NCBI GenBank assembly: GCA_003542955.1
Contig: DPJP01000068.1
Location: 28,115-38,449 of the forward strand
DNA: 10,335 nucleotides
Origin: Armatimonadota bacterium
Lineage (GTDB): Bacteria > Armatimonadota > Zipacnadia > Zipacnadales > UBA11051
Direction of reading: 5' to 3'
Shown here: one piece after another, positions 1 through 6,915 of the stretch
How positions within the stretch are numbered: the stretch's first letter is position 1
Layout: each line of letters begins with the position of its first letter
Position numbers and translations under genes: made by a program
Notes under the pieces: model-generated
What the model was told of the DNA's origin: nothing
The model's input: only the letters and a program-made list of their open reading frames with translations
The model's database searches: none

Positions 1-203
1 TCGGAGCTCGGCAACCGTGTGCAGTGTGGCTGGTCGTGGAGTCCGAATGTCGGGGCCTCCCGCACGACAATCATGTACAGAGCCTCGGGCCTCTCAAGCA
101 GAAAGGTCGCCCACCGGGAGCAATCCGCAACTGCCGCGGCCCCGCGCTGCACAGGTCGGTCAACGCGCGAATCGACCGTTACTCGGAGCAGGGAGATGAG
201 TGA
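1..203. other. Upstream region of the secreted 810-residue protein gene
   Basis: No convincing gene lies here. A plus-strand frame is open from the left edge to about 246, but its translation is rich in Arg and Ser with no recognisable motif and it overlaps the start of the next gene, so it looks like GC-rich noise. The only clear element is a ribosome binding site, GGGAG at 191-195, eight nucleotides before the ATG at 204. I do not see a convincing -35/-10 promoter pair. Confidence 0.5.
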
Positions 204-2636
204 ATGGACTGGCAATGGGCGCTGCTCGTATCCGCACTGCTGGTGACTTCTGTCGCCTCCGCCGCGCCGGCGGGGCGCCTCGGCATCATTGTCGATGACG
301 AGGTCGCACCCGAGCAGCACGCTGTCGCCGACTGGGCGACGCAGAGCTACTCCGTTACGCTCATCAGGCCGGATCGCGAGGGACGTTTCCTCGATGAGAG
401 CGGCAACGCAGTCCCTCTCGGGGAGTTCTCGTGTCTGTGGTACCACTGCGTGATGGGCAGCCCGCGCGAGATGGCGCCCTGGTACTGCCCCCTGACCACC
501 GAGGCCTCGACGCGCGCGATGGTCGATTACCTTGCCTGCGGCGGCGGGCTCTGTATCACCGGCAGCGGCGCGAGGTATCTGCTTCGTCTCGGCATCGAGC
601 CCTACTACCCGAGCATGAACTCCGTGAAGGTCGGCACCGGCACTCCGTGCGGCTACGAGGTGATGGCGCACGGACACCCGATCTTCGAGGGCCTGCCCGA
701 TGCCTTCATGGTGCAGCAGATGGGCCTCGAGGAGCATGGCGCGACGGGCTTCTGGACGCCGGAGAAGCTCTTCTCCCCGCTCGCATACAGCTACCACTGC
801 TCAGAGGAGCAGCAGAAGCGTTTCCTCGCCGGCACGCCGCTTGCGCGCTGGGCCAAGCTCGAGCAGGATCGCTACATCATCGTCGAGCATCAGGCAGGCG
901 CGGGGAAGGTCATCACCAACGGTCCCTACTTCTACTACTTCGGCGACGCGCAGGACCAGCACCGTGACACACTGGCGAAGCTGACTGACAACGTCCTGGG
1001 CTACCTCTGGCACGAGGGGCCCGTCGATGTGCAGCCCGATACGCCGGCCGCGCAGACGATCATGCGCCGCACGGGCGTCTACTGGGGGCTGGGGCTGAGT
1101 GATGACGATTTCGCCGCCATCGATGTGATGGACTACTTCTTCGACCCCTCGCTGCTGGTCGGCACCAGGGGCTATGGCACGACGCCGTGGCGGCCGTCGC
1201 TACGGATGGACAAGACGATCGGCGTCAATGCCGAGCGTGGCAAGGGCTACATCGCCGGAGACATCCGCTACAACCCGATTGTGAGCATCTACGGCTACCC
1301 GCAGTGCGAGACGCTGTTCCCCAACAACTCCAACTCCGAGGTACTGCAGGCCTGGGGGCGCGACTACCTCCTGACCGGTGAGGACGAGGCCTTGTCGGGC
1401 CTGCGCAACTGCGTCGACTTCGTCCTCTACGCCCAGTATGATGAGAATGGCTACAACGCGTTTCTCGGTGACACCGGCCAGATGCAGTTCGAGAACAGGC
1501 GCGGCAACCCGAACTGGGCGTACGGCTGGCCGTACATGAACTTCGACTGGCCCGATGGCTTCGGCTATGACTGGAAGGCCTTCGAGTCCTTCCACCACAC
1601 CACACCGGCCTACCCGCTGGTGAAGGCCTACGAGATCACCGGCGACGATCGCTGCCTGGAGGCGGCGCGGCTGTGGCTGGAGCATCAGCTTCCACGCTAC
1701 GGGCCCAAGGGCGGCGTGTATGAGGTCGACTGGAACGGGCAGAAGGCCTACTGGACCGGCTACAACCCGATGCCACCGGCGGGCTCTGAGATGGACGCGG
1801 TGGATAACATCCAGACGCTTTTGGCCGAGCCGCTGGCGGCAGTCGGCTACCACACGAAAGATGCCTGGATGCTCGAGCGCGCCCGCGGGCTGCTCTGGTA
1901 TGTCTGCCGCGAATTGGCCGCCGACGGCGAGTGGTACTACATGTCCATCGACTCGACGCGCTACGGGCTGATGCACCGCAGCCACCAGACGGCTGTGTCC
2001 GAGCCGGGGATGAACGCCATCGCCTACCTCGAGGCCGCCGGGATCGACTGCACCGAGATCAAGTACTGGTTCGTGCGCGGAGTGCTGCTCCAGCGGAGCT
2101 GGGCCGCGCCGAGCAAGTGGGGCTTCCCGCACTGCCTGGTCAAGCTGCTGCCCGCCGAGCCGTTGCCCCATGATGCATCGGCGAATGGGCGGGATATCGA
2201 GTTCCTCGACTACTTCAAAGCCCACCACTGTGATCTGAAGCGCGTAGTTCTCAGGGACACGATCCCGGAGGGCTTTGTGGTGCCCGGGCAGTTGAAGCTC
2301 TCCATCGAGGGCCCGGACGGGAGGGCTGAGAGGTCTGTCACCCCTGAGGAACTTGCCGAGGGCATCGTGCTCACGGAGGACTGCAAGCCCGGTCAGGCCT
2401 TCACCGTCCGCTACACGCTACAGGTCGAGGACGTGACGAAGCTGACGATTCCGACCATGCCGCAGGTGCTCCTGGGCGGCATCGAGACGATGCGCGGGCC
2501 GGAAGCGTGGGTGGAGAAGACCTCGGACGCAGTGCATGTCGGCGACTACTTCCAGGCCTCGCCGCTGAATGCGAAGACCTACACAAGCCGGGGCCTCTAC
2601 GGCGGCCCACTCCCGGACCTGGCGCAGACGCGATGA
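204..2636 (+). CDS. Secreted multidomain protein: GATase1-like domain plus alpha-toroid, putative glycan-active protein
   Basis: The predicted protein has 810 residues and starts at an ATG preceded by GGGAG at good spacing. Residues 1-20 form a Sec signal peptide (hydrophobic core ALLVSALLVTSV, cleavage near VASA|AP), so it is exported. Residues about 25-270 resemble a class-I glutamine amidotransferase/ThuA-like fold: strand GRLGIIVDDE, then YLACGGGLCITGSG at 109-122 and a closing strand near GAGKVITNG (232-240). No GxCxG nucleophile elbow is visible, so this domain is probably non-catalytic. Residues about 375-645 are rich in helical repeats with many Trp, Tyr and Gly (for example NWAYGWPYMNFDWPDGFGYD at 437-456), like (alpha/alpha)6 toroids of polysaccharide-active enzymes. 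Residues about 680-760 look like a beta-sandwich (RDTIPEGFVVPG). I cannot point to a catalytic pair or name a glycosidase family. Substrate and reaction are unknown; a role in extracellular carbohydrate processing is inferred from architecture only. Confidence 0.85.
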   Translation: MDWQWALLVSALLVTSVASAAPAGRLGIIVDDEVAPEQHAVADWATQSYSVTLIRPDREGRFLDESGNAVPLGEFSCLWYHCVMGSPREMAPWYCPLTTEASTRAMVDYLACGGGLCITGSGARYLLRLGIEPYYPSMNSVKVGTGTPCGYEVMAHGHPIFEGLPDAFMVQQMGLEEHGATGFWTPEKLFSPLAYSYHCSEEQQKRFLAGTPLARWAKLEQDRYIIVEHQAGAGKVITNGPYFYYFGDAQDQHRDTLAKLTDNVLGYLWHEGPVDVQPDTPAAQTIMRRTGVYWGLGLSDDDFAAIDVMDYFFDPSLLVGTRGYGTTPWRPSLRMDKTIGVNAERGKGYIAGDIRYNPIVSIYGYPQCETLFPNNSNSEVLQAWGRDYLLTGEDEALSGLRNCVDFVLYAQYDENGYNAFLGDTGQMQFENRRGNPNWAYGWPYMNFDWPDGFGYDWKAFESFHHTTPAYPLVKAYEITGDDRCLEAARLWLEHQLPRYGPKGGVYEVDWNGQKAYWTGYNPMPPAGSEMDAVDNIQTLLAEPLAAVGYHTKDAWMLERARGLLWYVCRELAADGEWYYMSIDSTRYGLMHRSHQTAVSEPGMNAIAYLEAAGIDCTEIKYWFVRGVLLQRSWAAPSKWGFPHCLVKLLPAEPLPHDASANGRDIEFLDYFKAHHCDLKRVVLRDTIPEGFVVPGQLKLSIEGPDGRAERSVTPEELAEGIVLTEDCKPGQAFTVRYTLQVEDVTKLTIPTMPQVLLGGIETMRGPEAWVEKTSDAVHVGDYFQASPLNAKTYTSRGLYGGPLPDLAQTR

Positions 2637-2762
2637 ATCGCCGGGGCGCGGCGGCCCGGCTACGCGTATGGAACCCAGGCGGCCAGGCAGGAACCCGCCT
2701 CGTTCTCGCGAACCTTCGCCCATCGCGTCCGCCTGCATGACCATCCCAGAAAAGAGGCCCCA

Positions 2763-3314
2763 GTGGTTGACACCCATGCAGATGACCGCCGCCTCGCGTG
2801 GCACTCGCGCCTGCCGCGATGGCTGCTGCTCACGTGTGTGGGTATCCTGGTCATAGGGCTCGTGTGGATCGCGTACGCCCTGGTGGCGCCTCGGGGGCAG
2901 AAGGCCGGTACACCGGGGCCGCTCAAGGGAGGCATTGCCGAACTCGAAGCCGTTACGGGCATCCGCTTCCCTGACACGACGGAGTTGCTCGAGACCTACT
3001 CGCAGCCGGTAGCCGAAGGGGTCGAGCTGCTCGCCCTGTTCCGTCTTCCCCACGCCGACCTCGACCGTTTTGTGAAGTCACTCCCGGCAGGCGTCGAGAT
3101 CGTCCGCGATCCAGCCAACACACCGTACCTCGGCGTACACGAGGGCTTCGGGGAGGCCACAGGGTGGTGGCAGCCCGATCTCGCGGGCAACTGCATGGTC
3201 GTCTTCATCCCGCTGCACGAGACCGAACGGGGAGACTGGGTGGCGTCAAAGCTGATCGTGGCTCTGGATGATCCGCAGCATGCCGGCATTCACCTGCAGG
3301 CCTACTGGCAGTAG
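2763..3314 (+). CDS. Single-pass membrane-anchored protein of unknown function
   Basis: The predicted protein has 183 residues and starts at GTG (2763), supported by an AGAGG at 2753-2757 five nucleotides upstream. It begins 126 nt after the preceding gene on the same strand. Residues about 20-42 (WLLLTCVGILVIGLVWIAYA and following) form one transmembrane helix, with Arg residues on the N-terminal side, so the remaining 140 residues are expected outside the membrane. That soluble part (for example TGIRFPDTTELLETYSQP, then LLALFRLPHADLDRFVKSLP) reads like a small alpha/beta domain, but I do not recognise the family and no catalytic motif is evident. It converges on the minus-strand nuclease gene, 117 nt away. 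That it is a real gene is well supported by its composition, TM segment and RBS; its function is unknown. Confidence 0.75.
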   Translation: MVDTHADDRRLAWHSRLPRWLLLTCVGILVIGLVWIAYALVAPRGQKAGTPGPLKGGIAELEAVTGIRFPDTTELLETYSQPVAEGVELLALFRLPHADLDRFVKSLPAGVEIVRDPANTPYLGVHEGFGEATGWWQPDLAGNCMVVFIPLHETERGDWVASKLIVALDDPQHAGIHLQAYWQ

Positions 3315-3431
3315 GTGCCACACTCATCAGACGTACCCTTCACGCGCGTGCAGGATACATCGCTGCGGTCGGACACGGCGAGGCTCGTGGGAGATCGAGC
3401 CGACGTGCGAGCGATTGCTGACATTGCATCA
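3315..3431. other. Convergent intergenic spacer with a small inverted repeat
   Basis: This spacer separates the plus-strand membrane protein gene from the minus-strand nuclease gene. It holds a 6-bp perfect inverted repeat, GGCTCG at 3382-3387 and CGAGCC at 3396-3401, with an 8-nt loop, and a 10-bp palindrome CACGCGCGTG at 3341-3350. Neither is followed by a T-tract on either strand, so a terminator role is possible but not well supported. Confidence 0.3.
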
Positions 3432-4481
3432 CTACTGGTCCAGGGGCAGGCTCATCTGCCCCTGTGTCCTCGAGGCACTCCGGCGCTTCTTCCGGGAGCG
3501 ATGCAACTGGCGCGCAAAGCCCTCCGCGTTCGTGTTCCGCGCACGCGCGGAGTAGGTCACCCAGTACACGGCCTCGTCCTCGTGATCCCGCTCGGCTCTA
3601 CCGATCTCGACGAAACCCTCCATCGCTTCGCGCACCCAGTCCAGTTGCGGCGTCTCGGGTTGGCGGTGTCTGTTCTCTGGAGCTACCAGTTGGGTTGTGC
3701 TGTAGGCGTCTTGGAGACACTCGCGAGCGCTCCGAACGTCAACACGACGCTGCGTCACGGTCGCGTTGCGCCGGTCGACGCGTCTATGCTCTGAGGCGTT
3801 CACGACTTGCGGGAAGTACTCATGCCAAAGAACGTCCATCGTGTATTCGACGCATTCGGGCCTGGCATCGTAGAACTTCACCCGGCCGTGTTGAGCAGCA
3901 AGCCGCTCAAGGGGGACTGGGAGTGGCTTCCGGAGCTTCCGTGTCATCTCGTCCCGCGAGAGCCTTCCCAGCCGCAACTCGTATGTCATGAAGCAGTGGC
4001 GCTGGAGATCCCTCACGACTGTCACAAGCGCGAACGCCCGACCATAGTGCGCGCGAGAGAAATGCTCTTCTGCCTCGGCACCATTTGCGTAGTGCACCAA
4101 CAGGAGGAGGTCATGAGCTAGGCCGCACTCGTCGCTCGTACACCACCCAGCGAGATCGGTATCGTACCTAGCGATCTGCGCCTCTGCCTGTCCGAAATCG
4201 CGTTTACTGCTCGCGGTCAGTTTGACGTCCCCAACCATGCCCATGGCATCTGGCATCTGGATTACGATGTCCGGAGTTACCGGTGCGGCGTTAGCGACCC
4301 CACCACTTGTCATCGGGGTCATGCGCCTGCCCGGCAGGAAGTGCGAACCCGGCACGTATCCTTTCGGCTCCCTCTGCGTTTCATACCGAATAGCTGCATC
4401 AAGACAGATGAGGGCCTGGATAGTGAACTCGTAGTTGTCGGCCTGGGTCGCGACGGTCTCGGCGTAGGCATCCTCTGTCAC
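3432..4481 (-). CDS. Putative PD-(D/E)XK nuclease with a C-terminal clamp-binding-like motif
   Basis: The predicted protein has 349 residues. It starts at GTG 4481 in a GTGA overlap with the upstream gene's stop, with AGGAGG ten nucleotides before it. The N-terminal half shows the PD-(D/E)XK order: a helix with E18, then TPDIVI (P70, D71), then VGDVKL with D85 and K87 (D-x-K), then QAEAQIARYD at 98-107 giving QxxxY (Q102, Y106). That pattern suggests a metal-dependent DNA endonuclease core covering about residues 15-170. Residues about 280-320 (LDWVREAMEGFVEIGR and YWVTYSARAR) could form a winged helix. The tail has a basic patch (RSRKKRR at 328-334) and ends QMSLPLDQ; QMSLPL fits the beta sliding clamp hexapeptide seen in proteins such as Hda (QLSLPL). 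Codon use is looser than in neighbouring metabolic genes (AAA, CTA, AGT and AGG appear). The nuclease assignment is by motif only; the target and physiological role are unknown. Confidence 0.7.
   Translation of the reverse strand: MTEDAYAETVATQADNYEFTIQALICLDAAIRYETQREPKGYVPGSHFLPGRRMTPMTSGGVANAAPVTPDIVIQMPDAMGMVGDVKLTASSKRDFGQAEAQIARYDTDLAGWCTSDECGLAHDLLLLVHYANGAEAEEHFSRAHYGRAFALVTVVRDLQRHCFMTYELRLGRLSRDEMTRKLRKPLPVPLERLAAQHGRVKFYDARPECVEYTMDVLWHEYFPQVVNASEHRRVDRRNATVTQRRVDVRSARECLQDAYSTTQLVAPENRHRQPETPQLDWVREAMEGFVEIGRAERDHEDEAVYWVTYSARARNTNAEGFARQLHRSRKKRRSASRTQGQMSLPLDQ
3441..3464. repeat. Perfect 9-bp inverted repeat at the 3' end of the nuclease gene
   Basis: CAGGGGCAG at 3441-3449 and CTGCCCCTG at 3456-3464 are exact reverse complements around a 6-nt loop. 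The stem lies inside the last codons of the minus-strand nuclease gene, ending seven bases before its TAG stop, and encodes GQMSLPL. No T-run follows on the minus strand. It may act as a transcript-end or stability hairpin, or may simply reflect the codons chosen for this short peptide. Confidence 0.4.
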
Positions 4482-5602
4482 GCGGGATAGACCTCCTCGA
4501 AGTCCACCAACCGCCCTTCACCAAACTCAGCGCAGATGTGCGCGTAGATCCGTTCCAGCGAACTGGAGGAACTGCGCGTCTGTGGCACGATGGTAATGCG
4601 ATCAGAGGCCATCACGTATACGTCACAACTGGTGTCTTCAAGGTAATCAAGCACGCGCAAGTGGACGTATGGGTTTGCGTGCACGACGGACTGCGACGTG
4701 TTCGACATCCGTGCCAAGGCGTGCAGGAGTCTCGCACGTGCCGCGGAATCCTCCATGCGATGGTCATCGAAGGCTATGAAGAACGGCTTCGCCTCGAATT
4801 GCCGCGTCTGTTGCCGCGCGCGGCCGGAGAGCAGCGTCATGCGGTTCTCGGTGATTCTGGCCATCGTCGGGATCATGCTGCGCAGCAGTCCTTCAGATGG
4901 TCCCGCATAGCTCAGTTCGCAGACCCGCCGCAACGCTCCACTCGTGACCACGCGGCCGTTGGAGTACGCGTTGAAGCGAATGGTGTTAAGTGATGCATCC
5001 AGTTCGTCAAGTTCCTGGAAAGCGGCATGCAAGTCAGTATCGGTCCAGGTCCGGTCGGTCTTCTGGGGCCGCCTAGCTCGTCCGTCGTCCAGACGCGACT
5101 GGTAGGACATTTCCACTACCCGAAAGCTGTCCGGCGGCACTGATATGCTGTTGGCCAATTCCTCCAGCAGGGCACCCATCTCACGCGTCGTCAGCGCCGC
5201 TCTCGTGACACCTGGGTACGCGCGTCGCACCGCGTAGTCCAGCACCCCGCACCAGAATGCGCTACCCTCGCTGGAGATCACGTGGAACACGTGTCCGTGG
5301 TCGTCTGCCGTCATGACCATGCATGCTCCGCGCTCGGACTGCCTCTGCTTCTCACCCCACTCGCGGTGCATCTCGAGGAGCCACCAGCCGTCATCCGGCC
5401 GAGCGGCCATTACTCTGCCTATGGGGGGGCAACCAAGCGCGGCGGCAACGGCATGATCGACGCCATCACGCGCGAATGCCGTCGCGCAACGCAGGGTCTG
5501 GCCGCTGTGTTCCGCGTAGTCGGCAACGGCAGTCTCCAACGCACTCCGGGATGGGTGGTCCCGGTAGAGCATCTCGTTCCATTCCGCCCTTGTCTCTGGC
5601 AT
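4478..5602 (-). CDS. Protein of unknown function, first gene of a coupled pair with a nuclease
   Basis: The predicted protein has 374 residues, with no signal peptide and no transmembrane helix, so it is presumably cytoplasmic. I do not recognise the family. ATG 5602 has only a weak purine-rich site ahead of it and an in-frame TGA lies just upstream; ATG 5572 (residue 11) is an alternative start. The N-terminal half has an alpha/beta look with VFHVISSEGSAFWCGVLDYA (105-124) and LTTREMGALLEELA (137-150). A polar linker near 168-187 separates it from a second half containing TWTDTDLHAAFQELDELDAS (185-204), KPFFIAFDDHRMED (272-285), VVHANPYVHLRVLDYLED (306-323) and a serine run at 344-348 followed by a helix. 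No ATPase P-loop, helicase, HKD phospholipase D motif or methyltransferase motif is visible. It overlaps the nuclease gene by 4 nt, so the two products probably act together; a sensor, specificity or partner role is inference. Confidence 0.75.
   Translation of the reverse strand: MPETRAEWNEMLYRDHPSRSALETAVADYAEHSGQTLRCATAFARDGVDHAVAAALGCPPIGRVMAARPDDGWWLLEMHREWGEKQRQSERGACMVMTADDHGHVFHVISSEGSAFWCGVLDYAVRRAYPGVTRAALTTREMGALLEELANSISVPPDSFRVVEMSYQSRLDDGRARRPQKTDRTWTDTDLHAAFQELDELDASLNTIRFNAYSNGRVVTSGALRRVCELSYAGPSEGLLRSMIPTMARITENRMTLLSGRARQQTRQFEAKPFFIAFDDHRMEDSAARARLLHALARMSNTSQSVVHANPYVHLRVLDYLEDTSCDVYVMASDRITIVPQTRSSSSSLERIYAHICAEFGEGRLVDFEEVYPA
4492..4497 (-). promoter_or_regulatory. Ribosome binding site fixing the GTG start of the nuclease gene
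   Basis: AGGAGG on the minus strand lies within the last codons of the upstream gene and ten nucleotides before the GTG start at 4481. Together with the GTGA stop/start overlap it indicates translational coupling of the two genes, and therefore production from one transcript. Confidence 0.7.
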
Positions 5603-5689
5603 TGAGCATCACCCATCGCGGCTCTCGCGACCAGATCGCCGCCGTCTCACCTTGCGAACGTGGCACACAACTCCTACTAGCGCAGTGAC

Positions 5690-5695
5690 ATTCTA
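5690..5695 (-). promoter_or_regulatory. Possible -10 element upstream of the two-gene unit
   Basis: In the 180-nt gap between the URO-D family gene and the two-gene unit, the minus strand reads TAGAAT, one mismatch from TATAAT, about 88 nt before ATG 5602. No good -35 hexamer is present at 16-18 nt spacing, so this is a weak candidate. The rest of the gap shows a 10-bp palindrome GCGTGCACGC (5773-5782) directly after the URO-D gene stop and nothing else I can support. Confidence 0.2.
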
Positions 5696-5782
5696 CCCGA
5701 ATGGCGCGATGACCTGCACGGGTCGCCTTAGTCGATCGCGGGATGGGGGTGGGGCGAGCTCCGTGAGTGCGCGCGTGCACGC

Positions 5783-6778
5783 CTACGCGTACTCCTTTGC
5801 CACCTCGATGAAGGCGAAGATGTTCTCCTCCGCGATGCCTGGGCATAGCTCCACGAGCATCTGTCTGGCCCCGTCGGCCACCATCTGCCGGTAGGTCGCC
5901 TGTACCTGCTCGGGCGTGGCCAGCAGCATCTCGTCGGAGGTCTTCAGTTGCACCAGCCAATCAATGTGCAGAAGCTCGACGCAGTCCTTCACGGTGATGT
6001 AGGGGTCAGTGCCGACGTCGATATAGGTCCAGCCGTTATCCTGCAGGATTACCAGGTGCGGTCGCTTGAGCAGCTCCGTGTGACTGGACCGCCTGGTGGC
6101 GCCGAAGTGGTCGGATATCTCCAGCATGTACCGGAGATCGAACTCGATGTACTGATCGGGCGGTAGCAGGCCGCCGTAGTCATCCGTGAAGCCGATGCTG
6201 TCGCCCGGCTTGCCCCCGGTTATCTCGAAGCCCAGCTCGCGCTCCCTGATCGCGTTCTCCGTCAGGGTCTCCATGAAACGGTGGACCTTCTCCGGCGCGT
6301 CGTAGATGTCCAGGAAGAAGTCGTGCCCGCGCAGCAGCACCGCGGTCGTCAGGGGGGCCTGCCCTCCGAGGCCGAAGCCCACTGAGACGCCATCCGGAGC
6401 ATGGGCCTTCATGTACTCGTAGTATTCGAGCATCTGCGGGATGACGCCCGCCTGCCGGATGTCCTCGGGCGCCCGCAGTGCCGCGGCCTCGTCGACGCTC
6501 TTGATCGGGTGGCCCTTCGGTGAGGGGGCGTGATCCTGGAGGAAGTCGATCTGAAGCCCCAGTGTCGAACCGGTGGCGTATGTGGAGAAGTCCGGCGACA
6601 CTCCGCGCCCTAGAGGGATCCCGTACTTCTCATGCAGAAGGCGCGGGCCCTCGAGCTGGACATCCATCATCAGTTGCGGGTCGCGGTGGTAGTCACCGAG
6701 CTTGACTCCGCAGTACTCGCAATAGACCTCCGGCGGCACGGCAATAGACCAGGGAATTGACGCGGGCTTCGTGGCCAA
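5783..6778 (-). CDS. Uroporphyrinogen decarboxylase (URO-D) family protein, probably not HemE
   Basis: I place the start at TTG 6778, giving 331 residues, because GGAGGG lies seven nucleotides upstream. The frame can be read back to 6904, but those extra 42 residues are Ser/Arg/Ala-rich and unlike the family. Family landmarks include VSVGFGLGGQAPLTTAVLLR (131-150), the helix ending APEKVHRFMETLTE (161-174), GDSIGFTDDYGGLLPPDQYI (192-211) and a C-terminal VELCPGI...FIEVAKEYA. URO-D superfamily members include the heme enzyme HemE and cobalamin- or thiol-linked methyltransferases such as MtaA and CmuA. The HemE N-terminal signature around MRQAGR is absent, and residues 20-23 form a CEYC pair, so heme synthesis is unlikely. 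The substrate is unknown; cytoplasmic. It follows purQ but is separated from it by a terminator-like hairpin, so it probably has its own promoter, which I could not identify. Confidence 0.8.
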   Translation of the reverse strand: MATKPASIPWSIAVPPEVYCEYCGVKLGDYHRDPQLMMDVQLEGPRLLHEKYGIPLGRGVSPDFSTYATGSTLGLQIDFLQDHAPSPKGHPIKSVDEAAALRAPEDIRQAGVIPQMLEYYEYMKAHAPDGVSVGFGLGGQAPLTTAVLLRGHDFFLDIYDAPEKVHRFMETLTENAIRERELGFEITGGKPGDSIGFTDDYGGLLPPDQYIEFDLRYMLEISDHFGATRRSSHTELLKRPHLVILQDNGWTYIDVGTDPYITVKDCVELLHIDWLVQLKTSDEMLLATPEQVQATYRQMVADGARQMLVELCPGIAEENIFAFIEVAKEYA

Positions 6779-6784
6779 CTGGGG

Positions 6785-6791
6785 TCCCTCC
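6785..6791 (-). promoter_or_regulatory. Ribosome binding site deciding a TTG start for the URO-D family gene
   Basis: GGAGGGA on the minus strand is followed after a short spacer by TTG at 6778-6776, which opens the part of the frame that resembles the URO-D family (ATKPASIPWSIAVPPE). No comparable site precedes the far-upstream start at 6904. Confidence 0.6.
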
Positions 6792-6860
6792 GATGCGGGA
6801 CTGCTCCTGAATGACGACGGTTTCGATGCTTCTGCCTGGCATGCCTGGGCGGATACAAAC

Positions 6861-6890
6861 GCGGCGGAGTGTCGAGAAGCACCCCGCCGC
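6861..6890 (-). terminator. Terminator-like hairpin downstream of purQ
   Basis: On the minus strand an 11-bp stem (10 Watson-Crick pairs plus one G-U) is formed by 6890-6880 and 6871-6861 around an 8-nt loop (6879-6872). It begins 25 nt after the purQ stop and is followed by GTTTGTAT. The stem is strong and GC-rich while the U-tract is short, so termination may be partial. It separates purQ from the URO-D family gene. Confidence 0.55.
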
Positions 6891-6915
6891 AAGTGGACTC
6901 TCACGCATCAATGTG

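Noticed and set aside
1200..2228. 342-residue open frame antisense to the secreted protein gene
   Set aside because: It has low-complexity Val/Arg/Ala/Gly composition with no motif and lies wholly opposite a well-supported gene; this is the usual antisense shadow in GC-rich DNA.
2677..2700. 6-bp inverted repeat AGGCGG/CCGCCT between the two plus-strand genes
   Set aside because: The stem is short, the loop is 12 nt and no T-tract follows, so I do not call it a terminator.
3315..3794. 159-residue plus-strand frame directly following the small membrane protein
   Set aside because: Most of it is opposite the nuclease gene, which has clear motifs and a strong ribosome binding site. The plus frame has no RBS and no family character.
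3343..5779. 10-bp direct repeat CGCGCGTGCA at 3343-3352 and 5770-5779 flanking the two-gene unit
   Set aside because: It is tempting as an insertion footprint, but 10-mer matches in GC-rich DNA of this length are expected by chance, the sequence is low in complexity, and no integrase, transposase or tRNA target is present.
6833..6848. Two copies of TGCCTGG nine bases apart in the purQ to URO-D gap
   Set aside because: It is too short to be called an operator or repeat element without other evidence.
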